A DNA stretch of 64,000 nt. Source: Rhodoferax antarcticus ANT.BR. Its GTDB lineage: Bacteria; Pseudomonadota; Gammaproteobacteria; Burkholderiales; Burkholderiaceae_C. A program made the position numbers and the translations under genes. Shown in pieces: positions 55,079 through 64,000 of this stretch. Numbering within the stretch: position 1 is the stretch's first letter; every line of letters starts with the position of its first letter. Under the pieces are notes generated by a model. It saw only the letters and a program-made list of their open reading frames with translations. It ran no database searches and was not told the DNA's origin. The stretch spans positions 186,001-250,000 of the forward strand of contig NZ_MSYM01000018.1 of assembly GCF_001938565.1 (NCBI RefSeq), written 5' to 3'.

Positions 55079-57007
55079 TCAAGCCAAGGCGACGTCCGTG
55101 ACCACTGGGCCGGTAGCCCCATCGAAACCCACAGCACTCAGGGCCCGCAAATCATCCGCACTGGCAGCACCCTCTGCAATCACTGTGAGGCCAATGCTGT
55201 GCGCAATGGCGGAGAGTCCACGCAAGAATGCCTGATTGCCCGCATTCGCGTGGATACCGCGAATAAAGCTGGCGTCTACCTTGAGATAGTCAAGCCCCAA
55301 ATCATGAAAGCGCCCAAACTCGCTGAATTGGCGGCCAAAGTGCTCCAAACCTATCTGACATTTCAGATCGCGCAGCTCCAGACACAGGGCGCGAAACGCC
55401 TCGAAGTGCACCAGCGCCCCCGCCTCAGAGACTTCTAGCCACAGGCGTGATGTGCCAGGCCGACTCAACAACGCCTTACGCAATTTGGCGCGAAATTCCG
55501 GCAACTGGATTGAACTCGCCGACAAATTGATCGCCAGACCGGTCAGATTTGGTTTGTTTTCAAGTTCGGTCAAGCCCAGTTCAACCGCAGCCAAGTCCAG
55601 CTGTGGGGTGAGCTTCAAGCGCTCAGCGACGGGTAAAAAATACCCGGCTGGATGCCACTCGCCGTGGGCATCAAACATCAGCCGCAACGGGCATTCGCGG
55701 TGTATCAAACCACCCTCCAGGGTCATCACCGGGAAGGAAACCAGTCGAACCCATTTCTCGCTCAGCGCCCTTTGGATGATGGTGGCCCAATCCTTGGCGC
55801 TTTTTGGCAGCGCCTCATTGTCGTAGCCACCACAAAAATGCAGCCCATCACGCGCCTCCAGTTCGGCTGCGGCCAGGGCAGTATCAACCTGCGCCAGGAT
55901 GTTGTCCACCTCCATGCCAGGCGGGAAATAGCCACCGCCTAGCCAAGTGGTTGCTTTATCCGGGACAAAGGCGCCGGTGGCCGAGGTCAGCGCGGACAAA
56001 AGATTTTTCGCGACTTTTGTCAGTTCAAACCGACTGGTGCCCGGCAGCAGCAGAGCAAAGTCGGCACCATTGAGTCGCGCGGCCAACGCCTCCGGGTGCA
56101 GGGCGGCGACCTCTTCCAAGGCGCTCCCGAAACGGCACAACAGTTCGTCGGTCGCCGCCCGGCCCAGCGTCTGATTAACCACGGCCAAGTTGGCCAGCCT
56201 AGCAATGATGACGGATTCGCCAGCAGAGTCTTGGGCTATGGACGCTTCACGCAGCCGCGCCAGAAAATAACTTCGATTCGCCAAGCCGGTCAGCGGGTCA
56301 CAGTTGGCATCTTGGCGCACCTTGTCCAGCCTGGCAGCTTCCTCCTCAAACATGCTTTTCAGACGTTTGACGGTCGCGTTCATGGCGGATGCCAGCTGTT
56401 TCAGTTCTGGCACCTCGGGTTCTTCTATTGTCACAAACCTTCTATTGGTGATCGCATTGGCTTGACCAATCACCGCATCCAGTGGCTTGCGCAAACGCCT
56501 GAGCACCAGTGAGCCCAAATAGCCGCCAACCAACCCTGCCAGGATCAATGCCAGTGCCACTTGTTGTGCACTTTTCCACAGCGCCGCGTAGGCAAACCGG
56601 CTGTGGCTGACCAGGGTGACCGTGCCAAACTGCTTCCAGCCATTGCTGATTTGAGCCAAGCCCGGGTCGGCATGGATCGGCAACGCGCGCACAAACCAGC
56701 GCGGTGCGTTCAAGTCAACCTCGGTCGCAACCCGCGTCACCATCACCGCGCCCGCCGGGTCAGTCACGCTGATACGCTCGTAGTGGCCGCGGTCAAACAT
56801 AGACGAGACGACCAGCTCCACCATCACCGGGTCGGGGTTGCTCTGGCTGAGCGACAAAGCCAGCGCAGTGGCGTTGTCAGCGTTCTTGATTGACAGCTGC
56901 GACTGCAGATAGCTGCGTGCACTGAGCATTGAAGCAAGCATGCTGCCGCAAAGCGCCAGCAACGTGCTGACGATGATGGCAAGCCACAGTTGGCGGTACA
57001 TGGACAT
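55079..57007 (-). CDS. lapD: c-di-GMP receptor LapD
   Basis: Inner-membrane switch: binds c-di-GMP with its degenerate EAL domain and then sequesters LapG. The 642-aa product has an N-terminal helix, a periplasmic domain with LDLNAPRWF-like W and P residues (res. 90-140), a second helix, HAMP, a degenerate GGDEF (RLNGADFALL) and a degenerate EAL (no E-A-L; HRECPLRL instead), so it should be catalytically dead. ATG 57007 follows AGGAG by 9 bases and gives MSMYRQLWLA, matching the family. Confidence 0.92.
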   Translation of the reverse strand: MSMYRQLWLAIIVSTLLALCGSMLASMLSARSYLQSQLSIKNADNATALALSLSQSNPDPVMVELVVSSMFDRGHYERISVTDPAGAVMVTRVATEVDLNAPRWFVRALPIHADPGLAQISNGWKQFGTVTLVSHSRFAYAALWKSAQQVALALILAGLVGGYLGSLVLRRLRKPLDAVIGQANAITNRRFVTIEEPEVPELKQLASAMNATVKRLKSMFEEEAARLDKVRQDANCDPLTGLANRSYFLARLREASIAQDSAGESVIIARLANLAVVNQTLGRAATDELLCRFGSALEEVAALHPEALAARLNGADFALLLPGTSRFELTKVAKNLLSALTSATGAFVPDKATTWLGGGYFPPGMEVDNILAQVDTALAAAELEARDGLHFCGGYDNEALPKSAKDWATIIQRALSEKWVRLVSFPVMTLEGGLIHRECPLRLMFDAHGEWHPAGYFLPVAERLKLTPQLDLAAVELGLTELENKPNLTGLAINLSASSIQLPEFRAKLRKALLSRPGTSRLWLEVSEAGALVHFEAFRALCLELRDLKCQIGLEHFGRQFSEFGRFHDLGLDYLKVDASFIRGIHANAGNQAFLRGLSAIAHSIGLTVIAEGAASADDLRALSAVGFDGATGPVVTDVALA

Positions 57008-57034
57008 GGGGGTCAACTCCTGTTTCTAATCGGA

Positions 57035-57706
57035 CTATTCAAAGCCCTCTGCGCGCGCGCGCTTGAGTAAATCTTCCCAGCGCGACAGGCGGCCCGCGCC
57101 CTGAGCGGGCGCAACCACGGTGCTGCTGGTTCCGGCAAAAATACCTTGCGTGTTAAAACTGAACACCGGCGTCAAATCCGGGCGACCTGAGGCCAAGCGC
57201 ACATCGCCCAGCAGGTTGTCCAGCACCACTGGCTCCGCCTCGGGTGTGGCATAAAACGCCAACACCATATGCGCCTGCCGAGGTGCTGCCGCGCCAGAGC
57301 CTGTGCGCGCGTAAACATAAATCAGCCGCAATTTTTCTACCGGCACGCCCATCAGCTTGAGCGTGAAAAACTTTGCAATCACAAAGTCCTCACAATCGCC
57401 AGCACCCCGGCCCATCGTCTCGAAGGGTGTGGCCCAGTAGTCCGGCTGACCCCACACAGCGACATCGTCGGCAAAGACAACGCTCCGGTTAAAAAACTGG
57501 TTGACCTGCTTGAGCCGTTCTTCATCTTGTAAGGCAGCAGCCGAAGCAATTAACTCACGCCAAGCTCGAAACTTGACGAGGTCGCCTTGAGGCCACTGTT
57601 TGACATAGGAAGCTTGCAAAGTGTCGGCATCAGGCGCTGCGCCCACCGCCAGCACGACCGTGAGCCCGATAAAAAAATGGCAGACTTTGTGCAATAGGTC
57701 ACGCAT
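57035..57706 (-). CDS. lapG: Periplasmic adhesin protease LapG
   Basis: Transglutaminase-like Cys protease that cuts the adhesin at its TAAG site. The 223-aa product has a signal peptide (HFFIGLTVVLAVGAAPDA) and the catalytic Cys in GAGDCEDFVIAKF, His in QAHMVLAFY and Asp in VVLDNLLGD. It is first in the operon, 27 bases before lapD. Confidence 0.93.
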   Translation of the reverse strand: MRDLLHKVCHFFIGLTVVLAVGAAPDADTLQASYVKQWPQGDLVKFRAWRELIASAAALQDEERLKQVNQFFNRSVVFADDVAVWGQPDYWATPFETMGRGAGDCEDFVIAKFFTLKLMGVPVEKLRLIYVYARTGSGAAAPRQAHMVLAFYATPEAEPVVLDNLLGDVRLASGRPDLTPVFSFNTQGIFAGTSSTVVAPAQGAGRLSRWEDLLKRARAEGFE

Positions 57707-57826
57707 GCTGTCGGTCTGTTACAAATTGCAACCCTAAAATCCGCAGTCGTTGCACTGGGTAGACGGTCATACCCTTGATTGGTCAGTCATGAGTTGCTGA
57801 GAATAACTTATCTTGAAAGGTACACC

Positions 57827-59293
57827 ATGTATTTCAAACCATCTCTCGTGGCATTTGCTGTCGCGCTTGTCACCACTGGCATGGCCTGGGGCCAGAGTGC
57901 CATCACACTGAAAGATTCGGTTGAGCGCGCCGTGCTTAAAAACCCCGAGGTGATGGTCAAGAACGAAAACTTCTTGGCGGCGACCAGCGAACAAGACGCG
58001 TCCAAAGGCGGCTGGAGACCACGGGTTGATCTGAATCTGACCGCGGGTCGCGAAAGCTCCAAAACGCCTGGCTCTGCAGACTACAACAGCTACAACCATT
58101 CCCTCGGCGTGATCCAGTTGCGCCAGACATTGTTTGATGGGTTCGCCGTCGCAAGCGACGTGCGCCGCCTGGGGCACAGCCGTATGGCGGCTTACTACGA
58201 CCTGATTTCAACCAGCGACCAGATTGCTCTGGAAACCGCCGGTGCTTATGTGGACGTGTTGCGCTACCGCGAACTCGTGCGGTTGGCCGAAGAGAACTAC
58301 GCCAGCCACCGCGACGTGAACGAGCGACTCACCGAGCGCACCAACGCTGGCGTGGGTCGGCGAGTGGATACGGAGCAGTCTTCTGGAAGAATGGCACTGG
58401 CTGAATCCAACTGGTTGACAGAAGTCAGCAACCTACATGATGTTTCAGCACGCTACCACCGGTTGGTGGGCGAAGAGCCAGTTGCCACCATGAACCCGGT
58501 GCCACAACTGAGTAGTTTTTTGCCAGCCAGAGCCGATTTTGTGGCCCAAACAGTGCGCACAAACCCGGACTTTCTCAGCGCCGTGTCCACCATCCGAGCT
58601 TACCGGGCTGATGTTGAGTTGCGCAAATCCAGCTACTGGCCAACCGTCGAGTTGCGGCTCAGCCAGGCCATCGAACGCAACCGTGAGGGCCAGAACGGCA
58701 CTTACCGTGACCGCGCTATTGAATTGGTGATGAACTACAACCTGTACAACGGCGGCTCTGACTCGGCACGGGTGAAGCAATATGCCGCCAAACTGAACGC
58801 CGCTTATGACCTGCGCGACAAACAGTGCCGCGACGTGCGCCAGACATCGTTGATTGCGCTGAACGATGTCTCCCGCCTGGAGTCTCAGCAAAGCCTGCTG
58901 GCACAGCACGAGCTATCCACCGCCAAGGCGCGTGAAGCCTACCGCCAGCAATTCGACATTGGCCAGCGCTCCTTGCTGGATTTGCTCGATACGGAAAACG
59001 AGCTCTATGAGGCGCGCCGCGCGCTGGTTAACGCCCAATACGATCTCGAGCTGGCCAAAGCCCGTGTGCTGGCCGCCAATGGCACATTACTGCAAGCGTT
59101 GGAATTGCGCCCCCTGCAAACCGAGGTCCCTGCGCTTGCGGGTGGTACCGATAATGAGGACGGTGCCCTGACCTGCAGCCTGGCCATGCCCGAAATGATG
59201 GTGCTTAAAAAACAGGATCTGGCCAAAACCTCGGTCACCAGCAAGCCTGTACCGGCTTTAGCGCCGACTGCGGTGCCCGCTGTGGCCAAATGA
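57827..59293 (+). CDS. lapE: TolC-like outer-membrane channel LapE
   Basis: Outer-membrane exit duct of the type I system. The 488-aa product has a signal peptide (MYFKPSLVAFAVALVTTGMAWG) and two TolC repeats, with LRQTLFDGFAVASDVRR and VMNYNLYNGGSDSARV, and a C-terminal tail rich in Ala and Pro. ATG 57827 follows AAAGG by 6 bases. Divergent from lapG, so both share the promoter region. Confidence 0.9.
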   Translation: MYFKPSLVAFAVALVTTGMAWGQSAITLKDSVERAVLKNPEVMVKNENFLAATSEQDASKGGWRPRVDLNLTAGRESSKTPGSADYNSYNHSLGVIQLRQTLFDGFAVASDVRRLGHSRMAAYYDLISTSDQIALETAGAYVDVLRYRELVRLAEENYASHRDVNERLTERTNAGVGRRVDTEQSSGRMALAESNWLTEVSNLHDVSARYHRLVGEEPVATMNPVPQLSSFLPARADFVAQTVRTNPDFLSAVSTIRAYRADVELRKSSYWPTVELRLSQAIERNREGQNGTYRDRAIELVMNYNLYNGGSDSARVKQYAAKLNAAYDLRDKQCRDVRQTSLIALNDVSRLESQQSLLAQHELSTAKAREAYRQQFDIGQRSLLDLLDTENELYEARRALVNAQYDLELAKARVLAANGTLLQALELRPLQTEVPALAGGTDNEDGALTCSLAMPEMMVLKKQDLAKTSVTSKPVPALAPTAVPAVAK

Positions 59294-59422
59294 CGGCAGG
59301 ATGGACCGGCAGTCACCCACTGCGGTTCAACCAGTAACAACAAGGATTTCAAAGCCTACCCGGCTGCCTAAAGCGACACGTTTGAGCCTTGAAATTTGTT
59401 GCCAACGAATGGAGGATCACGC

Positions 59423-59530
59423 GTGAAGCCATCACCAAAGTTCGCTCCTTTTAAGCTGGCGAAGGCTTTGTCAACAGTGTTGCTCTTGGGTGCCGCCGCC
59501 AGATACCTCAGCGGTCTGAAAACCGGATGA
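59423..59530 (+). pseudogene. Orphan signal peptide start, 35 aa
   Basis: A strong GGAGG precedes a GTG and a frame reading KPSPKFAPFKLAKALSTVLLLGAAA, a typical signal peptide, then it runs into the 3' end of the GGDEF gene and stops. It looks like the first part of an exported-protein gene whose body was lost in a rearrangement. Confidence 0.45.
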
Positions 59531-60479
59531 CGTTGCGGCCTGCAGCTTTGGCTTGGTACATGGCGTTATCCGCCCATTTCAGGAGATCATGCTGGCTGGC
59601 TTCCTGACCCAGGAACAGCACCACACCCAGGCTGGCAGAGCATTGGTGCTGAACTACGGCCTCAGCCTGATCCGTCTGCATGACCTTCAAAAGATAGGGC
59701 GCAGCCAGACTGTTGCGGATTTTCTCGGCTACTTCAGTGGCCTGGCGCAGGGACATTAGCTTGACGGTACTCAACTCATCCAGGATCACCACAAACTCGT
59801 CACCGCCAAAACGCGCCACGGTGTCCTTCTGGCGCACACAGTGCACCAGGCGCCGGGCCACCTCAAGCAACAGAAAATCGCCCACGTCGTGGCCGTGCAG
59901 GTCGTTAAGTATCTTGAAGTTATCCAGATCGAGAACGATCACCGCGCCATAGTTGCCACTTCGCTTGATCACCGCGATGCTCTGGCGCAGTCGGTCATCT
60001 AGCAGCCGCCGATTGGGCAAATTCGTCAGCGGATCAAAAAAAGCCAGTTGACGAACTTCGCTTTCCAGGCGAACCCGATCGGTGCATTCACGGGTCGTGC
60101 CGTGGTAGCCCACGATCTCGCCGCGCGCGTCAAAGTCTCGCTTGGCGATAACTTCGCCCCACAAAACCCCTGCGTTTTTGGTCCGATGCTGCGCGTTAAA
60201 GGTCAGGTATTCGTCTGGTGCGGTACGGCTCGGTGCCCCTTCAGATCTCTTCTCGATCAGCGCCTTCACCGAGGCCACACCGTCCTCGGTAAACAGGTCA
60301 AACACCTGCTGGCCAATCACCTCTTTTGCTTTGAAACCGCGCAGCCGCTCGTCAGCCGGGCTGATGTAGGTGATGCGCAGATCGCGGTCGGTCTTCCAGA
60401 TTACGTCCAGGGCTTCTTCTGTCAGCAAACGGTACAGCGCCTCGCTTTCCCGAAGCTCTTGGGTGCGCTGCGTCACCAA
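59508..60479 (-). CDS. PAS-GGDEF diguanylate cyclase (C-terminal part)
   Basis: Makes c-di-GMP. The visible 323-aa frame has a coiled coil (RTQELRESEALYRLL), a PAS domain (DVIWKTDRDLRITYISPADERLRGFK) and a GGDEF domain with the intact motif RFGGDEFVVILDE; FFDPLTNLPNRRLLDDRL is the usual start. The frame is continuous upstream with the NTF2-like frame at 60507-60950, divided only by one TGA. Without it the protein would be one ~480-aa sensor cyclase. The open frame starts right after the TGA (QDRNTELGALV). It could feed c-di-GMP to LapD. Confidence 0.85.
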   Translation of the reverse strand: MVTQRTQELRESEALYRLLTEEALDVIWKTDRDLRITYISPADERLRGFKAKEVIGQQVFDLFTEDGVASVKALIEKRSEGAPSRTAPDEYLTFNAQHRTKNAGVLWGEVIAKRDFDARGEIVGYHGTTRECTDRVRLESEVRQLAFFDPLTNLPNRRLLDDRLRQSIAVIKRSGNYGAVIVLDLDNFKILNDLHGHDVGDFLLLEVARRLVHCVRQKDTVARFGGDEFVVILDELSTVKLMSLRQATEVAEKIRNSLAAPYLLKVMQTDQAEAVVQHQCSASLGVVLFLGQEASQHDLLKWADNAMYQAKAAGRNVIRFSDR

Positions 60480-60506
60480 GGCCCCCAGCTCAGTGTTGCG
60501 ATCCTG

Positions 60507-60950
60507 TCATCCTTTGAGGGGGTAGACCTCACCTGCCTGCACCAAAGCGTAAGGAATCGAGATACCGCTGTGCGCAATTTTCCAATCCTCGTTTTCAAGG
60601 CGGAAGATCAGCACCAGCCTTGCCGTCTCCTTGGACAGCACACTTTCGTTACCGGGCAAGTGAATGTGGAAAAAGGCCGTCACCACCACCACATCCTGAC
60701 TCAGGTCCTGCAAGGCGATGTCGATCATGTCGATACGCAACGGCTCGGTCACCTGGGAAAAATCCTGTCGGGTGATCTTCACCCACTCGGCGCGGTCCTT
60801 GACGAGGAAATTCCCCCCGCCGGTGTAACCACTGAAGTTGTCACTGAATCGCGCCGTCAGCCGGTCGTCGCGCGTGGCGTACTGCGCGATGTAGTCATCA
60901 AACAATGACCTGATTTTGGACAGTCGATCCGATTTCAAAGGCGAAGACAT
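60507..60950 (-). CDS. NTF2/SnoaL-like domain, probable N-terminus of the cyclase
   Basis: The 147-aa product has DRLTARFSDNFSGYTGGGN, WVKITRQDFSQVTEPLRIDM and ENEDWKIAHSGISIPYAL, an NTF2-like fold often fused in front of PAS-GGDEF proteins. Its TGA stop at 60507 is in the same frame as the downstream coiled coil. Probably the ligand-sensing part of one interrupted gene. Confidence 0.75.
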   Translation of the reverse strand: MSSPLKSDRLSKIRSLFDDYIAQYATRDDRLTARFSDNFSGYTGGGNFLVKDRAEWVKITRQDFSQVTEPLRIDMIDIALQDLSQDVVVVTAFFHIHLPGNESVLSKETARLVLIFRLENEDWKIAHSGISIPYALVQAGEVYPLKG

Positions 60951-61145
60951 GGGAACGAGCTGGTGGGGGTCAATCTGGTGGCAGCGAACTTGACACCGGT
61001 ATCGACGGTACCCAATTCATCTGAAACACTGGCTATTGTCGACGTTGACCGCCAAGCTGCAGCCCAAACTAGATCAAGTCTAGGCTAAAAATAGGCCTGA
61101 TTCTGATGTAGGCACCAGACGAAGCAGCGTCGGCGGTGACCTACC

Positions 61146-61802
61146 TCATTGCCGGAGAATATCTGCGCCAACTGGCGGCTTGAAGTCAAACGCGTTGGCA
61201 GGCAAAGCCGGGTTAACCTGAAAGCCCGAAAAACTCAGCACCGAACGCTGACCAAAGCTGTCCAGAATTTCCAGCACTTCCAGCGTCGGCGCTCCGTTGG
61301 CTGAGGCTTTCAAGCCCACACGCACCGTCTGCAACTGCCCGTCTGTGGCGGTAGGCGTGGCTACTACCCACTCCAAACCATCTTTGTCAGGCGCATCGGC
61401 CAGAGCGAAGTCGGCTTGCAGCGCCTTCAAATCAGCGGCAGAGGCAATCAGCGCCGCCGGGGTTGAACCCAGCACCTGCGACTGCAGGCGCGCGGTGACC
61501 TGGTTCAGGTCTTGGTCATACAGCCACAACGTCTGGCCATCGGCGACGATGGTCTGAGCAAAAGGTTTGACGTAGGTGAATTTGAAACGACTGGGCCGGG
61601 AAAACTCGAACTGGCCGCTGGATTTTTTCACTCTCGGTACCCGGCCGTCTTTGGCAGGCGAGGTCACCACCTGGGTAAAGTCAGCCTGGCCCGTCTTCAC
61701 GGTTTTGACAAACTCTTCCAAGCTTTTTAGGCCTGTAGCCCACGTGTTACCTGCGGTAGCAGCTATCAAAGTTGTAGCAAGAAAAAACCGTTTAAATTGC
61801 AT
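61146..61802 (-). CDS. lolA: Outer-membrane lipoprotein carrier LolA
   Basis: Ferries lipoproteins across the periplasm. The 218-aa product has a signal peptide (FKRFFLATTLIAATAG), then TGQADFTQVV, SGQFEFSRPSRFKFTYVKPF and QTIVADGQTLWLYDQDLNQV, the LolA signature. ATG 61802 follows AGGG by about 7 bases and is 11 bases after ftsK. The signal-peptide end and mature start are encoded by dispersed repeat copy 10. Confidence 0.94.
   Translation of the reverse strand: MQFKRFFLATTLIAATAGNTWATGLKSLEEFVKTVKTGQADFTQVVTSPAKDGRVPRVKKSSGQFEFSRPSRFKFTYVKPFAQTIVADGQTLWLYDQDLNQVTARLQSQVLGSTPAALIASAADLKALQADFALADAPDKDGLEWVVATPTATDGQLQTVRVGLKASANGAPTLEVLEILDSFGQRSVLSFSGFQVNPALPANAFDFKPPVGADILRQ
61718..61775 (-). 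repeat. Dispersed repeat copy 10 (inside lolA)
   Basis: On the minus strand TTTGATAGCTGCTACCGC, GTGGGCTACAGGCCTAAAAA, GCTTGG keep the reference block order. In lolA it covers the signal-peptide C-region. Confidence 0.55.
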
Positions 61803-61813
61803 GGTTTGCCCTG

Positions 61814-64000
61814 TCATTCGTTGCGCGCCGGAACCAAAATGTCGCGCTGGCCGCTGGTGCTCATGCTGCTGACCAGACCGGCCTTTTCCATGTCTTCCAC
61901 CAGCCGAGCCGCGCGGTTGTAGCCAATCTTCAAGTGACGCTGCACCAGCGAGATACTGGCTTTGCGGTTTTTGAGCACCACTTCCACCGCCTGGTCGTAC
62001 AGCGGATCTTTTTCGCCACCGCCGCCGTCGAGTGTGCCTGCACCGTCTTCACCATCGACCGTGCCACCCTCCAGAATCCCTTCAATGTAATTGGGCTCGC
62101 CCTGGCTTTTCAGGTAGCCAACTACGCGGTGCACTTCCTCGTCGCTGACAAACGCACCATGCACGCGAACGGGTAAGCCGGTGCCACTGGGCATGTAAAG
62201 CATGTCGCCCATGCCCAGCAGGGCTTCAGCGCCCATTTGGTCGAGGATGGTGCGGCTGTCGATCTTGCTGCTGACCTGAAACGCAATACGCGTCGGAATA
62301 TTCGCCTTGATCAGCCCGGTGATCACATCCACGCTGGGGCGCTGGGTGGCCAGAATCAGGTGGATACCGGCAGCCCGTGCCTTTTGCGCCAAGCGGGCGA
62401 TGAGTTCTTCAATCTTCTTGCCCACCACCATCATCAAATCAGCCAGTTCGTCGATCACCACCACGATGTGCGGCAGGCGCTCCAGTGGCTCGGGCGCTTC
62501 AGGCGTCAGGCTGAACGGGTTGCCAATCAGCTCGCCGCGCGCCTTGGCGTCGTCCATGCGGGTATTGAAGCCCGCTAGGTTGCGCACGCCCATCTTGCTC
62601 ATCAGTTTGTAGCGGCGCTCCATTTCGGCCACGCACCAGGTCAGGCCGTTGGCCGCCTGTTTCATGTCGGTGACCACCGGGCACAGCAGGTGCGGAATGC
62701 CCTCATACACCGACATCTCCAGCATCTTGGGGTCAATCATCAGCAAGCGCACGTCATGCGCCTCGGCCTTGTACAGCAGGCTCAAAATCATCGCGTTGAT
62801 ACCCACCGACTTGCCAGAACCCGTGGTACCAGCCACCAAAACGTGCGGCATTTTTGCCAGGTCAGCCACCACCGGGTTGCCGATGATGTCTTTGCCCAAA
62901 CCCATGGTCAGCATGGATTTGGCTTCGTTGTAGATCTTGGAGCCAAGAATCTCGCTGAGCTTGATGGTCTGGCGCTTGGCATTGGGCAATTCCAGCGCCA
63001 TGTAGTTCTTGCCCGGTATGGTTTCCACCACACGGATCGACACCAGGCTCAAAGACCGCGCCAGGTCTTTGGCCAAGCCCACAATTTGTGAACCTTTAAC
63101 CCCCGTGGCCGGCTCGATTTCATAACGCGTGATCACCGGGCCAGGCTGCGCCAGCACCACGGACACGTCCACACCGAAGTCTTTGAGCTTTTTCTCGATC
63201 ATGCGGCTGGTCATCTCCAGCGTCTCGGGTGCCACGGTTTCCTGGCGCAACAGGGCTGCATCGAGCAAATCGACCTGTGGCAGCTTGCCATCGAGTTCGC
63301 GAAACAGCGGCTTCTGGCGCTCTTTGACCGCCCGGTCGCTCTTGGGTACTGCGGCCAGCAGCGGCTCGATCACGACCACCGGTTTGGGATGCGGCCCAGC
63401 CATGTCTTGGCGCTCTTCCACCCGCACTTCGGCGCGCGCCTGTGCGGCCTGCTGGCCCAGGGCCACGTCTTCTTCCAGGGCGATCTTTTCGCGCCGGGTA
63501 TCGATCTGGCTGAACATCCAGGCGCCTAGCCGCTCGGCCAACTGTCCCCAGGAAAACCCAAACACCAGCGACGAGCCGATGACGCCAGTGGCTATGGCCA
63601 CCAGCCCCGAGCCGGTGTAGCCGAGCAACTGCATCCCCAGCGGCCCCACAAAATAGCCCAAAACGCCCCCGCTATGGCCGGGCAGTTGCGCCTCCAGGCT
63701 GTAAAAACGCGTCCACTCCAACATCGCGCTGGCACACAGCAGCAGCACCAGACCCAGCCAGAACAGCGCCCGGTCACGCCCCGGCCGTGGCACTGATTCC
63801 AGTGGCACACCAGGTGCCAGTGGCCTGTCGTGGCCGCGCAGCCAGCGTGCCAAAGCCGACAGCCAGACGCGCAAACCCGCCGCCACACCCCACCACACCG
63901 AATAGCCCAGCAAGAAATAACTGCCATCGGCCAGCCAGGCCCCAAGCTGGCCCGCGTAATTGCGTTGCGGCGCACCTGTCCCAGACGTGGACCAGGCCAG
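61814..64000 (-). CDS. ftsK: DNA translocase FtsK (5' truncated)
   Basis: Septal DNA pump for chromosome segregation. The frame is open to the window edge, so 729 codons are seen and the first part of the four-helix membrane domain is missing. Helices are visible at the N-terminus, then a short linker, the motor domain with Walker [14 protein letters not shown] and Walker [14 protein letters not shown], the [13 protein letters not shown] box, and the C-terminal gamma winged helix ([20 protein letters not shown]). It forms an operon with lolA. Confidence 0.95.
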   Translation of the reverse strand: MAWSTSGTGAPQRNYAGQLGAWLADGSYFLLGYSVWWGVAAGLRVWLSALARWLRGHDRPLAPGVPLESVPRPGRDRALFWLGLVLLLCASAMLEWTRFYSLEAQLPGHSGGVLGYFVGPLGMQLLGYTGSGLVAIATGVIGSSLVFGFSWGQLAERLGAWMFSQIDTRREKIALEEDVALGQQAAQARAEVRVEERQDMAGPHPKPVVVIEPLLAAVPKSDRAVKERQKPLFRELDGKLPQVDLLDAALLRQETVAPETLEMTSRMIEKKLKDFGVDVSVVLAQPGPVITRYEIEPATGVKGSQIVGLAKDLARSLSLVSIRVVETIPGKNYMALELPNAKRQTIKLSEILGSKIYNEAKSMLTMGLGKDIIGNPVVADLAKMPHVLVAGTTGSGKSVGINAMILSLLYKAEAHDVRLLMIDPKMLEMSVYEGIPHLLCPVVTDMKQAANGLTWCVAEMERRYKLMSKMGVRNLAGFNTRMDDAKARGELIGNPFSLTPEAPEPLERLPHIVVVIDELADLMMVVGKKIEELIARLAQKARAAGIHLILATQRPSVDVITGLIKANIPTRIAFQVSSKIDSRTILDQMGAEALLGMGDMLYMPSGTGLPVRVHGAFVSDEEVHRVVGYLKSQGEPNYIEGILEGGTVDGEDGAGTLDGGGGEKDPLYDQAVEVVLKNRKASISLVQRHLKIGYNRAARLVEDMEKAGLVSSMSTSGQRDILVPARNE

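Overview
The window reads as the chromosome of a betaproteobacterium, most likely a Comamonadaceae member of the Rhodoferax/Polaromonas/Albidiferax type. This is inferred from the look of the housekeeping proteins, the high-GC codon use, the Na+-pumping decarboxylase cluster, and a dispersed repeat (core AAGGGCTAGAG) of a kind I associate with that family. No database was searched. Both window ends cut a gene: pepN on the left and ftsK on the right.

Layout. 1-3.5 kb: pepN (5' truncated), fbp and tRNA-Thr(CGT). 3.5-13.05 kb: a 9.5-kb integrated element bounded by a 49-bp direct repeat that is the 3' part of the tRNA gene. All its recognisable genes lie on the minus strand and many overlap by ATGA: P4-type integrase, two small DNA-binding-like proteins, a small membrane protein, a zinc-finger primase-like protein, a RepA-type helicase, three small proteins, major capsid, small terminase and large terminase, then a strong terminator. 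Portal, protease, tail, lysis and connector genes are absent. It looks like a compact phage satellite rather than an ordinary prophage, and is the most interesting part of the window. Seven copies of GYGTAGCCA at its two ends look like integrase arm sites.

13-29 kb: a HEPN-like gene, an AsmA protein, a four-gene Na+-translocating acyl-CoA decarboxylase operon whose beta subunit is frameshifted, a YdcF protein, a frameshifted CNNM/CorC protein, apaH, rhlE, a zinc metallopeptidase, dcd, guaD, a YhhQ/VUT transporter and add. 29-34 kb: a BMP-type nucleoside ABC transporter operon; with guaD and add it forms a purine salvage neighbourhood. 34-36 kb: a DUF6858-like gene and a Crp/Fnr regulator with an FNR-type box. 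36.4-40.9 kb: a stand-alone 1496-aa type IIG-like restriction-methylase. 41-44.7 kb: livHMGF without a binding protein. 45-46.9 kb: a NifX-like gene with a sigma-54 promoter, convergent with rarA.

47-59.3 kb: a complete Lap-type biofilm system: a small RTX adhesin with a LapG-type retention module, a LuxR regulator, HlyD-like LapC, ABC transporter LapB, an unknown small protein, c-di-GMP receptor LapD, protease LapG, and divergent TolC-like LapE. A diguanylate cyclase follows (split from its NTF2-like N-terminus by one in-frame TGA), then lolA and ftsK. At high c-di-GMP, LapD would hold LapG and the adhesin would stay on the surface; at low c-di-GMP, LapG would cut at the TAAG motif and release it.

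Three genes (mmdB-like, corC-like, the GGDEF gene) carry single-site lesions. These are either pseudogenes or sequence errors, and resequencing would decide.
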